This document shows positions 1 to 6,053 of a DNA stretch of 8,977 nucleotides, piece by piece; the stretch's first letter is position 1, and each line of letters starts with the position of its first letter. The notes beneath the pieces are model-generated. The model was not told where the DNA came from, searched no databases, and saw only the letters and a list, made by a program, of their open reading frames with translations. The position numbers were made by a program, and so were the translations under genes. The stretch is from Pseudomonadota bacterium (GTDB lineage Bacteria; Pseudomonadota; Alphaproteobacteria; Rhodospirillales; 2-02-FULL-58-16): the NCBI GenBank assembly GCA_022567015.1, contig JADFHR010000133.1, positions 1 through 8,977 of the forward strand. The letters run 5' to 3'.

Positions 1-135
1 GCGGGGGCGTCCCCCGCATATCGTAGCCGGGGGGGACACCCCCCGGTGGCCCCCCGGGGCGTCGGGAAGGCTTTCCGATGGGCCGCCATCGCCTGCGCCT
101 CCCCTCCTGCCGAGGAAACGGGAAAAGCGATCGTA
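1..135. repeat. Dispersed G/C-run repeat, copy A (right-hand part)
   Basis: This stretch closely matches the right half of the element at 6981-7366. It has the same G-run/C-run hairpin block (about 2-58 against about 7161-7213), then the segment around 61-135 that matches about 7262-7337 and ends in CGATCGTA (128-135). Compared with the downstream copy, roughly 40-50 bases are missing between the two blocks. The terminal inverted repeat found at 7334-7366 is absent: after 135 the sequence diverges at once. The left end lies outside the window. It is read as a decayed or differently ended member of a mobile-like repeat family; nothing in it looks coding. Confidence 0.75.
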
Positions 136-271
136 GGGGTGCACTTTAGCTGATGCAGGCCACTAGGAGGGTACTGGGAGACGCGGACCACACCTTCGCC
201 CAACAGACATTCGTTTCGGCGGAAAATTCCTTTATCATGGCCGCCCTGAAAGAGTGCCTGAAGGTCGTTCC
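136..271 (+). other. Leader of the ACT-domain gene
   Basis: About 135 non-coding bases between repeat copy A and the ACT-domain gene. The stretch is less GC-rich than its surroundings near 205-236. A TATCAT-like hexamer around 232-237 could be a -10, but no convincing -35 lies at the right distance, so no promoter is called. A small symmetric GGAAAATTCC lies at 222-231. The ribosome binding site AAGG is at 261-264. Confidence 0.4.
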
Positions 272-796
272 ATGGCTACCACGGCGTTGATCTCCATCCT
301 CTGTCCCGACCGCATCGGACTCGTGGCGGCGATCGCCGGCCGGCTGTTCGATCTGGGCGGGAATCTGGCCGACACCACGTTTGCGGTGCTCGGAGGCGGC
401 GCCGAGTTCACGGCGGTCTGCGAGTTTGCCGAGGGCGTTTCACCGGAAACGATCGAGGCCGAGCTTCGCGGCCTGCCCGAGCTCGAGGGCGCCGACGTCA
501 CGGTCTCCTCTTTCGACCTGGCGCCGGTTCACGGGCCGTCGGGCCACGTCACGCACCGGATCACCGTCAGCGGCGGCGACCGCCCGGGATTGATCGCCCG
601 CCTGTGCGAAGTCTTCGTCCAGTTCGAGGCCAACATCGTCCGTCTGAACGCGGAGCGAATCCCGCGGCCGCACAACGACGAGTACGTGGTGAACGTCGCG
701 GTCTGGATCCCCGACGCGAGAGCCCGCGCCTGCCTTGCGACCGTCACCAATACGGCGGGCGAGCTGGGCCTGTCGTGCCATTGGGAAGAAGTGTAA
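272..796 (+). CDS. Tandem ACT-domain protein, GcvR-like
   Basis: A 174-residue protein made of two ACT domains and little else, the layout of the glycine cleavage system regulator GcvR and its many uncharacterised relatives. ACT 1 (about residues 4-80) has the signature CPDRIGLVAAIAGRL (11-25) followed by GGNLADTTF; ACT 2 (about 94-172) has GDRPGLIARLCEVF (102-115) followed by EANIVRLNAE. ACT pairs usually bind small ligands, often amino acids, at the domain interface. In E. coli, GcvR antagonises the activator GcvA, but no GcvA or gcv gene is visible here, so only the family is claimed. The ATG at 272 is preferred because AAGG (261-264) sits seven bases before it. An in-frame GTG at 254 would add six residues and has a poorer binding site. 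No DNA-binding domain or catalytic domain is attached, so it is not a PurU deformylase. It stands alone, with repeats on both sides. Confidence 0.88.
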   Translation: MATTALISILCPDRIGLVAAIAGRLFDLGGNLADTTFAVLGGGAEFTAVCEFAEGVSPETIEAELRGLPELEGADVTVSSFDLAPVHGPSGHVTHRITVSGGDRPGLIARLCEVFVQFEANIVRLNAERIPRPHNDEYVVNVAVWIPDARARACLATVTNTAGELGLSCHWEEV

Positions 797-798
797 GG

Positions 799-820
799 AC
801 CGACATTCGAGAATATCGGT
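799..820 (+). terminator. Weak stem-loop after the ACT-domain gene
   Basis: ACCGACATT (799-807) and AATATCGGT (812-820) pair around a four-base loop with one mismatch, starting three bases after the stop codon. No T tract follows. It may slow transcription or stabilise the 3' end, but it is not a textbook intrinsic terminator. Confidence 0.3.
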
Positions 821-833
821 ATAAGATCCGGTG

Positions 834-880
834 CGTCCCCTGCTGCCGGGGAAACGGGAAAAACGATCGTATAGCGTACG
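834..880. repeat. Dispersed repeat, copy B (short terminal fragment)
   Basis: Bases 836-871 match 7302-7337 at 32 of 36 positions and align equally well with about 100-135 of copy A. They share the core GAAACGGGAAA followed by CGATCGTA. Beyond 871 the similarity to the terminal repeat of the third copy becomes loose: both have a short run rich in GTACG, then AATC. The G/C-run block is absent. It is most simply a remnant of the same repeat family, or a minimal version of it. Confidence 0.6.
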
Positions 881-1127
881 AATCTCTGGGACAGGACACT
901 CGGCGACTATACCGATGGGTAATATCGCCGACCGCCGAACGGAGGCAGACTCGCGGCAATGACATGCCTCCGCTGCATAACCGCATCCACCGGCAATCAT
1001 CGTTTTTAAGGGCATGCGGCAACCGGCGAGTCCATCGCGGAAACGCCGGCTGAAGTGTCCCTTTTGAGGGGTATGCGCACGGTTCCTTTTCGTCCCATCG
1101 CACGGACTTTCGAAGGAGATCGATTCC
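881..1127 (+). other. Spacer before the PilZ gene
   Basis: About 250 bases without a credible gene. No clear -35/-10 pair was found. The only firm signal is the ribosome binding site AAGGAG (1113-1118), nine bases before the PilZ start codon. Confidence 0.4.
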
Positions 1128-1505
1128 ATGCAGAGCCCGGCAAGGAGAGCGTCACGAGAAACCGAACGGCGGAATTTCAGCCGAAATTCCATCCTGTTGA
1201 CCGGTGTCCTTTTGTATCGTGACGGCATCGAGGATTGCGTCGTCCGCGACCTGTCGGTGAACGGTGCGATGATCAGCGTCGCCAACGCGCCGGCACAAGG
1301 GTCGCCGGCCACCCTGGAGATTGCCCGCGTCGGAGGGTTCCGCGGGCGGGAAAAGGACATCGCCGTACGCGGGCTCCGCGCCGAGGTGGCGTGGCGCGAC
1401 AAAGACCAGGTGGGGCTCAGGTTCACCGGCAGGCCCCACGAGGTCGCCGAGACCATGGCCGGACTCCTGCCCTGGGCCATCCTCGACCCCGCCCTGTATT
1501 ATTAG
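1128..1505 (+). CDS. PilZ-domain c-di-GMP receptor
   Basis: A 125-residue single-domain PilZ protein. PilZ domains bind cyclic di-GMP through two motifs, and both are present: RxxxR as R15-N-F-S-R19 and (D/N)xSxxG as D41-L-S-V-N-G46. The strand AEVAWRDKDQVGLRF (85-99) is the typical PilZ barrel ending. No signal peptide, membrane helix or output domain is attached, so it probably acts in the cytoplasm by contacting a partner. The start follows a strong AAGGAG site nine bases upstream. The gene converges on the PAS-GGDEF-EAL gene at 1650-3395, so the ligand's likely producer/degrader lies next door, although the two are not co-transcribed. An eight-base perfect inverted repeat, GGAATTTC (1171-1178) and GAAATTCC (1183-1190), lies within codons 15-21 and could fold in the early mRNA. 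Confidence 0.88.
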   Translation: MQSPARRASRETERRNFSRNSILLTGVLLYRDGIEDCVVRDLSVNGAMISVANAPAQGSPATLEIARVGGFRGREKDIAVRGLRAEVAWRDKDQVGLRFTGRPHEVAETMAGLLPWAILDPALYY

Positions 1506-1569
1506 CGAAGGATGCGAGCCTCCCCTGCGGGGCCGGCAAAAGCCGTCTTCAGAAGCCCCGGGGCGACGC

Positions 1570-1654
1570 CCTTATACCAAGGGGCGCCGATCATGACCCG
1601 ACGAGCCGCCTACGCGATCTCTATGAGTCATGATCAGCGACCCTTGGTATTAGG
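1570..1654. repeat. 85-bp imperfect palindrome between convergent genes
   Basis: The arms 1570-1597 and 1627-1654 are reverse complements at 25 of 28 positions, around a 29-base interior. The outer ends read CCTTATACCAAGGG on the left and CCCTTGGTATTAGG on the right; the inner ends are GATCATGAC and GTCATGATC. It lies 64 bases after the PilZ stop, and its right arm covers the last Ala codon and the TAA of the GGDEF-EAL gene. The size and symmetry suit a small palindromic repeat element (REP/MITE-like). In RNA it would also fold from either strand and could end transcription of both convergent genes, though neither strand shows a T tract. Confidence 0.7.
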
Positions 1655-3395
1655 CGCATTGCAGCATCTTTTCCTTGAGGAATTCGGTCATCTCTTCCGC
1701 CGGCAAGGGCCGACTGAAGAGATAGCCCTGCATTTCGTCGCACCGGTACTCACGCAGGATGGCAAGCTGCTCCGCGGTCTCCACCCCCTCGGCGATGACC
1801 TTCCGGTTGAGGCTGTGCCCGATCGTGATGATCGCCTTGATGATCTCCACGTCGTCCGGGTCGGTGGCGAGGTCGGCAACGAAGGAACGGTCGATCTTGA
1901 TGGTGTCGATGGGAAAGCGCTTGAGGTAGCTCAGTGAGGAATAGCCGGTGCCGAAGTCGTCCATGGACAGCCGGATGCCCATCTCGTGCAACGCGCCGAG
2001 GGCGCGCACGCTTTCCTCCGTGTCCGACATCAGCATGCTTTCCGTGATCTCCAGCTCCAGGCCCGCGGCGTCGACGCCGGTTTCCCGCAGCACCTTTTCG
2101 ACGACGGACACGAAGGACGATTCGCGGAGCTGGCGGGCCGACAGATTGACGGCGACGCACAGCGGCGGCAACCCCGCGGCGTACCACGCCTTGTGCTGGA
2201 GGCACGCGGTCCTGATCGCCCACTCGCCCACCTCCACCACCTGGCCGGTCTCCTCCAGGACGGGGATGAACTGGACGGGCGGCACCCGGCCCATGTCGGG
2301 GGAGTCCCAGCGCATCAACGCTTCGAGGCCCGTGATACGGCCGCTGAGGATCTCCACCTTGGGCTGGTAGTGGAGGGTGAATTCGCCCCGCTCCAGGGCC
2401 TTGCTCAGGCCGTTCCTGATGACCAGGCGTTGCCGGAACTCCTCGTTCAGGGCCCTGGTGAAGGACTGGTAGTTGGCGCGCCCCTCGTTCTTGGCGCGAT
2501 CCATGGCGGTGGCGGCATTCTTCAGCAGGTCGCCGGCGTCGGTCGCATCGTCCGGGTAGATGGTGATGCCGATGCTGGCCGAGACGTACGCCTCTTGGCC
2601 GTCCAGATCGAACGGCCGGGCAAGGGAATCGAGGGCGCGCTGGGCCAGGCGGGAGGTGTGCCGGGCGTCCTTCAGGCTGGGCATGATGATGGTGAACTCG
2701 TCGCCGCCCAGCCGCGCCACCGTGTCGGTGGCGCGCGCGCAGGCATCCAGGCGCGCCGACGCCTCCTTGAGCAACAGGTCGCCGAACGCGTGGCCCAGGG
2801 TGTCGTTGACCAGCTTGAACCCATCCAGGTTGATGAACAAAAGGCCCAGTTTTGTGCCCGTGCGATCCTCATTGGCCAGGGCCTGGCCCAGGCGGTCGAG
2901 GAACAGGAACCGGTTGGGCAGCCCGGTGAGGGCATCGTAGTTGGCCTGGTAGTGGATGCGCTCCTCGTCCTCCTTGTGCCGGGTGATGTCCCCGGTCACG
3001 GCGACGTACCGCTCGACCTCGCCGCTGTCCCCGGTAATGGCCGAAACGGTCAGGCTTTCGGCGTAATCGTCGCCGGTCTTGTGTTTGCTCCACACCTCTC
3101 CCTGCCACGTACCATGCGTCTTCAAGGCCTTCAGCATCGCGGCGTACCGGCCGCCCTTCTTCTTCAGGGCGGCGTGGAAGGGCGGGCGCTTGCCCATGAC
3201 ATCGACCACGGTGTAGCCGGTGATGTCGGTGAACGCCGGGTTGACGGCGGTCACCCGGAACTTGGTATCCATGATGACCACGGCCTCGCGCATGGTGTCC
3301 AACACCTTGGCGGAAACCTGCAGCATCTCGGCGCTGCACGTCGCCGGGCGCGGCGGGCCCGTGCCTGCGGACCTTTTCAGAGCCAGATTCGCCAT
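1650..3395 (-). CDS. PAS-GGDEF-EAL cyclic di-GMP enzyme
   Basis: A 581-residue cytoplasmic protein with a PAS sensor (about residues 25-140), a GGDEF diguanylate cyclase domain (about 150-312) and an EAL phosphodiesterase domain (about 325-575). The cyclase motif is intact (GGDEF, 230-234) and is preceded by an inhibitory-site motif RATD (221-224) at the canonical five-residue spacing. The EAL domain keeps EAL (358-360), N417 in NLSARQL, ExTE (449-452), the Asp pair D479-D480 in DDFGTGYSS, K500, E536 and Q556. Both activities are therefore possible; phosphodiesterase is the safer guess. No membrane helix is seen, so the PAS domain must read a cytoplasmic cue; its cofactor is not evident. ATG 3395 is preferred over GTG 3455, whose extra 20 residues are Arg/Gly/Pro-rich read-through of a GC-alternating tract. 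The last codon and the stop lie inside the palindrome at 1570-1654, so the C-terminus may have been altered by its insertion. Confidence 0.93.
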   Translation of the reverse strand: MANLALKRSAGTGPPRPATCSAEMLQVSAKVLDTMREAVVIMDTKFRVTAVNPAFTDITGYTVVDVMGKRPPFHAALKKKGGRYAAMLKALKTHGTWQGEVWSKHKTGDDYAESLTVSAITGDSGEVERYVAVTGDITRHKEDEERIHYQANYDALTGLPNRFLFLDRLGQALANEDRTGTKLGLLFINLDGFKLVNDTLGHAFGDLLLKEASARLDACARATDTVARLGGDEFTIIMPSLKDARHTSRLAQRALDSLARPFDLDGQEAYVSASIGITIYPDDATDAGDLLKNAATAMDRAKNEGRANYQSFTRALNEEFRQRLVIRNGLSKALERGEFTLHYQPKVEILSGRITGLEALMRWDSPDMGRVPPVQFIPVLEETGQVVEVGEWAIRTACLQHKAWYAAGLPPLCVAVNLSARQLRESSFVSVVEKVLRETGVDAAGLELEITESMLMSDTEESVRALGALHEMGIRLSMDDFGTGYSSLSYLKRFPIDTIKIDRSFVADLATDPDDVEIIKAIITIGHSLNRKVIAEGVETAEQLAILREYRCDEMQGYLFSRPLPAEEMTEFLKEKMLQCA

Positions 3396-3878
3396 CACGG
3401 GCCCCGTGTCTCCACGTCCCGGCCGGCCGCGCGCGCGCGCCGGGCGCCGGGCCACGGATTATTTCCGTGCGTCATGCCCCTGCCCCTGCGACGCCATGGG
3501 TATGCCCGAGGTGGCCGGCAGAGCCGACCGGAGTCACAATTTCTTGTGGGTAATACCATAAATTGTAGTATCTCTTCCGCCAACCTACTACCGTTAGCCT
3601 GCCTAAAAGGCGCGCCCTGGCCCAAGGCCCGAGCCGGATCGGTGCCGGCCGTTTCCTGTCCACCACCGCCGCCTTTCCCCATAACCGCAAAATATGAATA
3701 AATGAGAAACGGCGCGCCCCGGGCGGCCGTGCCGAATGTGCGTTTACCGGCCCGTTTGCCGCCGCTGTCGGTGCATGGCCCGTTTACGTGCCGGGCAAAT
3801 ATTGGGCTACAGTAGGACCCGCCCCGCGCCGGTCCGGGCCATGCCGGGAAATCCCGACGCCAACGGGAGGGAAGCGCC
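3396..3878. other. Divergent intergenic region with AT-richer island
   Basis: Nearly 480 bases separate the divergent GGDEF-EAL and amidohydrolase starts, and no credible gene lies here. It contains a pure alternating CG tract (3429-3441, potentially Z-forming), AT-richer patches around 3535-3600 and 3680-3710, and two GGCGCGCC sites (about 3609 and 3711). GGCCCGTTT occurs twice close to the amidohydrolase (about 3748 and 3777). The patches are the natural places for promoters. On the plus strand, TACAGT near 3811 resembles a -10, but its best -35 (TTTACG) is 19 bases away. Confidence 0.45.
3555..3583 (-). promoter_or_regulatory. Possible sigma-70 promoter of the GGDEF-EAL gene
   Basis: Reading the minus strand, TTGGCG (3583-3578) and TATGGT (3560-3555) are separated by exactly 17 bases, each matching the consensus at four of six positions. 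This lies in the AT-richer island and would give a leader of about 150 bases. It is a pattern match only. Confidence 0.33.
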
Positions 3879-5030
3879 ATGAAAGACGGCCTCCGGGTGA
3901 TGGACAGCGATCTCCACGTCATCGAGATGGAGGACGTGTACGAGACCTACTTCACCGGCCCCCACCGCGACCAGCGGCCCCGTTACCTGGGCTGGAGTCC
4001 GGCCGACATGCCGCACTGGGATGTACAGGGCCGGATGATCCCCCCGTGGGCGGCCTCCGAGGCCGTGATCGGCCCGCAGAAGTTCCTCCACGCCCGCACG
4101 GATGCCCTGTACAAGCCCGTTCTGCAGCGCGGGTACGACGCCCAATCGACTCTCGACGCCATGGACCGGGAAGGCATCGACATCAGCGTCGTCTACCGCA
4201 CCTTCGCGCACATGGTGGTCTCCATCGACGATCTGGAGCCGGCGTACGCCACCGCCTGCTGCGCCGCCTTCAACGACTGGCTCACCGACTATTGCGCCGC
4301 GGATCCCGGGCGGCTCAGGCCCGCCGCCATCGTCTCCCTGCACGACGCGGAGCTGGCCGCCGCCGAGGCCCGCCGCGCCGTGGACGAGAAGGGCCACGTC
4401 GCCGTGGTGGTACTGCCCATGCCGTGCGACGGGCGCTACGTCCATGCCCGCGAATACGACGTGCTGTGGGCGGAGATCGCGCGCCTGGGCGTGCCCCTCG
4501 TCTTCCACGGAACCAGTGGCGGGGCGAGCGCCGATTACGTCTCCAACCGATTCCGCGGATTGGCCAATTTTCGCACCCTCAGTCATGCCAGCGCCTTCCC
4601 CATGGAACTGATGCTGGCCATGGGCGCCATGCTCGTCGGCGGCGTGCTGGAGAGATTCTCCGACCTGCGCGTCGGCTTTCTGGAGGGCAACTGCGGCTGG
4701 CTGCCGTGGTGGCTGGCCCGGCTGGACGACCAGTGGCGCAAGTACGGCGGCGGCGAGACCGTCAAGCTGTCCGCCCTTCCCAGCGAGTACTTCACCCGCC
4801 AGTGTTTCATCGCCACCGACGCCGACGAGGACCTTTTGACGGTCGTCGTCGACAGGTTCGGCGACGACAATATCGTCATGAGCGTCGACTATCCCCACGC
4901 CGACGGCCCCTTCCCCAACGGGGTGAAGACCTTCCTCGACCTCCCCGGGGTCGGCCGGGAGAGCAAGGAAAAAATCATGTGGGACAACTGCCGCCGCCTG
5001 TACGGATTCGACACCGTCCCGGCGGCGTGA
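3879..5030 (+). CDS. Metal-dependent amidohydrolase-2 family protein
   Basis: A 383-residue cytoplasmic TIM-barrel hydrolase/decarboxylase of the amidohydrolase-2 group (PF04909/COG2159, related to ACMSD). The metal-site signatures are recognisable in order: D11-L-H13 in place of the usual HxH at the end of strand 1, H210 in LVFHG, H236 in LSHASAF, and the barrel-end aspartate D337 in SVDYPH. The segment FLEGNCGWLPWWLARLD (267-283) is typical of a large, poorly characterised subfamily that carries DxDxH instead of HxH. The substrate cannot be read from the sequence; relatives act on aromatic or carboxylated rings. GGAGG (3866-3870) eight bases before the ATG supports the start. The gene appears to be monocistronic. 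It ends 14 bases from the stop of the convergent 84-residue gene, with no obvious terminator between. Confidence 0.9.
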   Translation: MKDGLRVMDSDLHVIEMEDVYETYFTGPHRDQRPRYLGWSPADMPHWDVQGRMIPPWAASEAVIGPQKFLHARTDALYKPVLQRGYDAQSTLDAMDREGIDISVVYRTFAHMVVSIDDLEPAYATACCAAFNDWLTDYCAADPGRLRPAAIVSLHDAELAAAEARRAVDEKGHVAVVVLPMPCDGRYVHAREYDVLWAEIARLGVPLVFHGTSGGASADYVSNRFRGLANFRTLSHASAFPMELMLAMGAMLVGGVLERFSDLRVGFLEGNCGWLPWWLARLDDQWRKYGGGETVKLSALPSEYFTRQCFIATDADEDLLTVVVDRFGDDNIVMSVDYPHADGPFPNGVKTFLDLPGVGRESKEKIMWDNCRRLYGFDTVPAA

Positions 5031-5044
5031 CCGCGGGCCGGCCG

Positions 5045-5299
5045 TCAGGCGGCGCGCCCCTGGTTTTTCCAGAATACGTAGGTCCAGGCCAGCCAGTAGC
5101 GCGTCAACTGGGACCGGAGAACCGCTATCTGCGCCTGGTATTCCCGCCGGTACTTGACGTCCCCGCCGACGAACACGCTCCACGCCTTCTTAAAAAGAAG
5201 CCTGAGAATATCCCTGTTCAGGGCGCGGATGCGGGCCAGGAAATCATCGGCGGACGCGGTGTCTTCGGTGGCCAGGAGGTAAGCACGTTTGTCGATCAT
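5045..5299 (-). CDS. Unrecognised 84-residue protein
   Basis: I do not recognise this family. The 84-residue product has an acidic start (TEDTASADDF, 11-20), then a helix rich in Arg, Lys and Leu (about 21-40), a short GG turn (45-46), a second charged helix (about 48-67) and an aromatic end, RYWLAWTYVFWK (67-78), that could lie on a membrane or pack against a partner. There is no Cys, no signal peptide and no zinc motif. The start at 5299 has GGAGG five bases upstream and lies 57 bases after the start site predicted from the FNR-like promoter. Longer readings up to 5359 would begin ahead of that start site and are disfavoured. It lies downstream of TusA on the same strand, 113 bases away, but seems to have its own promoter. 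That promoter suggests a role under low oxygen or nitrosative conditions; this is inference. Confidence 0.7.
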   Translation of the reverse strand: MIDKRAYLLATEDTASADDFLARIRALNRDILRLLFKKAWSVFVGGDVKYRREYQAQIAVLRSQLTRYWLAWTYVFWKNQGRAA

Positions 5300-5362
5300 T
5301 CGGACCTCCGCAATGTGCCGCGGCCGTTGCCGGCCCTCCCGCCATCTCGTTCCATGCAAGGA

Positions 5363-5404
5363 ATGTTAGCCGGGATTGCGCCCGTCCGCCTTGACGCGGG
5401 TCAA
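5363..5404 (-). promoter_or_regulatory. FNR/FixK-type box and class II promoter
   Basis: TTGACGCGGGTCAA (5391-5404) is a perfect five-base-arm palindrome matching the CRP/FNR-family consensus TTGA-N6-TCAA. On the minus strand, TAACAT (5368-5363) resembles a -10 box and places +1 near 5356, so the box is centred at -41.5, the standard position for class II activation by FNR, FixK or Dnr proteins. The site is eight bases after the TusA stop and faces the 84-residue gene. The palindrome alone could be a weak hairpin, but it has no T tract and its bases match the binding consensus exactly. Confidence 0.65.
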
Positions 5405-5412
5405 CCGGCGCC

Positions 5413-5646
5413 TCAGGCGCGCTTCTTGATCAGGAACGTGTAGACGCCGTTTTCCTCGGTGCTGTCGACAAGTTCGTCGCCCGTGGCGCGGCAGAAGGCC
5501 TCGAAGTCCTGCACGGCGCCGGGATCGGTGGCGAGCACCGTCAGCGTATCCCCGGCGGCGATGTCCTTGAGCGCCTTCTTGGCCTTGAGGACCGGCAACG
5601 GGCAGTTCAGTCCCTTGGTGTCGAGCACCGTCGTCATGGCGTGCAT
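5413..5646 (-). CDS. tusA: TusA/SirA-type sulfur carrier protein
   Basis: A 77-residue protein of the TusA (SirA/YedF) family. The hallmark CPxP motif is C15-P-L-P18 near the N-terminus (GLNCPLPVLKAKKAL, 12-26), where the cysteine carries persulfide sulfur between enzymes. The rest follows the family: a DPGAVQDFEAFC region and a final strand ending in IKKRA. Family roles include tRNA thiolation, cofactor biosynthesis and relay of sulfur in dissimilatory sulfur oxidation. It faces a TauE-type exporter operon across about 400 bases, which fits a sulfur-related role. The start is uncertain: ATG 5646 or ATG 5637 (three residues shorter), both with weak ribosome binding sites. Several paralogues of this family often coexist, so the tusA name states the family rather than proven function. 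Confidence 0.9.
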   Translation of the reverse strand: MHAMTTVLDTKGLNCPLPVLKAKKALKDIAAGDTLTVLATDPGAVQDFEAFCRATGDELVDSTEENGVYTFLIKKRA

Positions 5647-5714
5647 CCCATATCCGGTTGGGCCGGCCGAACAAATGCGAACCCGGCTCTCGGGCCGGCC
5701 TCGAACGGCCCGTC

Positions 5715-5742
5715 ATTCTACAGCAAGCATCGGGGCTTGTAA
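5715..5742 (-). promoter_or_regulatory. Possible promoter of the TusA gene
   Basis: On the minus strand, TAGAAT (5720-5715) matches the -10 consensus at five of six positions. TTACAA (5742-5737), 16 bases upstream, is a poor -35. The resulting leader would be about 60 bases. Confidence 0.33.
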
Positions 5743-5747
5743 TCTTT

Positions 5748-5772
5748 GCCGGGCGTTGCCCGGACGCCCGGC
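5748..5772. other. Three-arm inverted repeat in the TusA-TauE spacer
   Basis: GCCGGGCG (5748-5755) is the perfect reverse complement of CGCCCGGC (5765-5772). The intervening GCCCGG (5758-5763) can also pair with CCGGGC inside the first arm, so two exclusive hairpins are possible. It lies upstream of the predicted TusA start and upstream of the TauE promoter, so it may be a protein site rather than an RNA structure. Confidence 0.35.
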
Positions 5773-5850
5773 CCTTCGCCGATTCCGGTACCGGGCATGG
5801 GCCTGGAACCCACCGGAAAATATCTCCCGGCCCGTCGTCAAATCCTTGTG

Positions 5851-5879
5851 TTGACAGCGACTTTGGATTATATTAGAAG
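5851..5879 (+). promoter_or_regulatory. Sigma-70-like promoter of the TauE operon
   Basis: A perfect TTGACA (5851-5856) is followed after 17 bases by TAGAAG (5874-5879), a four-of-six -10. The surrounding stretch is the most AT-rich of this spacer. The implied leader to the TauE start is about 165 bases. Confidence 0.5.
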
Positions 5880-5886
5880 CCTCTAA
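5873..5886. promoter_or_regulatory. Inverted repeat over the TauE promoter -10
   Basis: TTAGA (5873-5877) and TCTAA (5882-5886) form a TTAGA-N4-TCTAA palindrome that overlaps the predicted -10, a typical position for a repressor operator. Which regulator would bind is not known; no regulator gene is adjacent. Confidence 0.35.
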
Positions 5887-5901
5887 CGTATTATTCCAAA
5901 A

Positions 5902-5938
5902 CGGAAATTCCGCACGGTCCGGAGATCCCGCCGGACCG
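5902..5938 (+). other. Hairpins in the TauE operon leader
   Basis: Two symmetric sequences lie in the predicted leader: CGGAA-A-TTCCG (5902-5912), and a strong stem of CGGTCCGG (5915-5922) with CCGGACCG (5931-5938) around an eight-base loop. The second is perfect and GC-rich. No T tract follows, so it is not a clear attenuator. The remaining 115 bases to the start codon show nothing further. Confidence 0.4.
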
Positions 5939-6053
5939 GGAAGCATGTTGAGCATCGTATTCACCGTCGTCAGGCAATGCCCCGGGCACCCCGTCCGGGC
6001 GGGGCGGCGGAATGCCCGCCACGTAGACGTCCGGACATAAGGCACCGGAGCCG

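Noticed and set aside
254..271. GTG 254 as the start of the ACT-domain gene
   Set aside because: The six added residues are not part of the ACT fold and ATG 272 has the better-spaced ribosome binding site.
3396..3455. N-terminal extension of the GGDEF-EAL protein to GTG 3455
   Set aside because: It would add 20 mostly Arg, Gly and Pro residues from a GC-alternating tract; ATG 3395 gives a normal N-terminus.
1986..3701. A 571-codon open frame on the plus strand across the GGDEF-EAL gene
   Set aside because: It is antisense to a gene with complete domain motifs, has no recognisable domain, and such long shadow frames are expected at this GC content.
5031..5044. A terminator between the convergent amidohydrolase and 84-residue genes
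   Set aside because: The 14-base gap is too short and no strong stem with a T tract is seen on either strand.
3807..5183. A 458-codon open frame on the minus strand across the amidohydrolase
   Set aside because: It mirrors the real gene's third-position GC bias, shows no family motif, and overlaps two well-supported genes.
5391..5404. Intrinsic terminator of the TusA gene
   Set aside because: The stem is only five base pairs with no T tract; the exact TTGA-N6-TCAA match and its position before a -10-like box fit a regulator site better.
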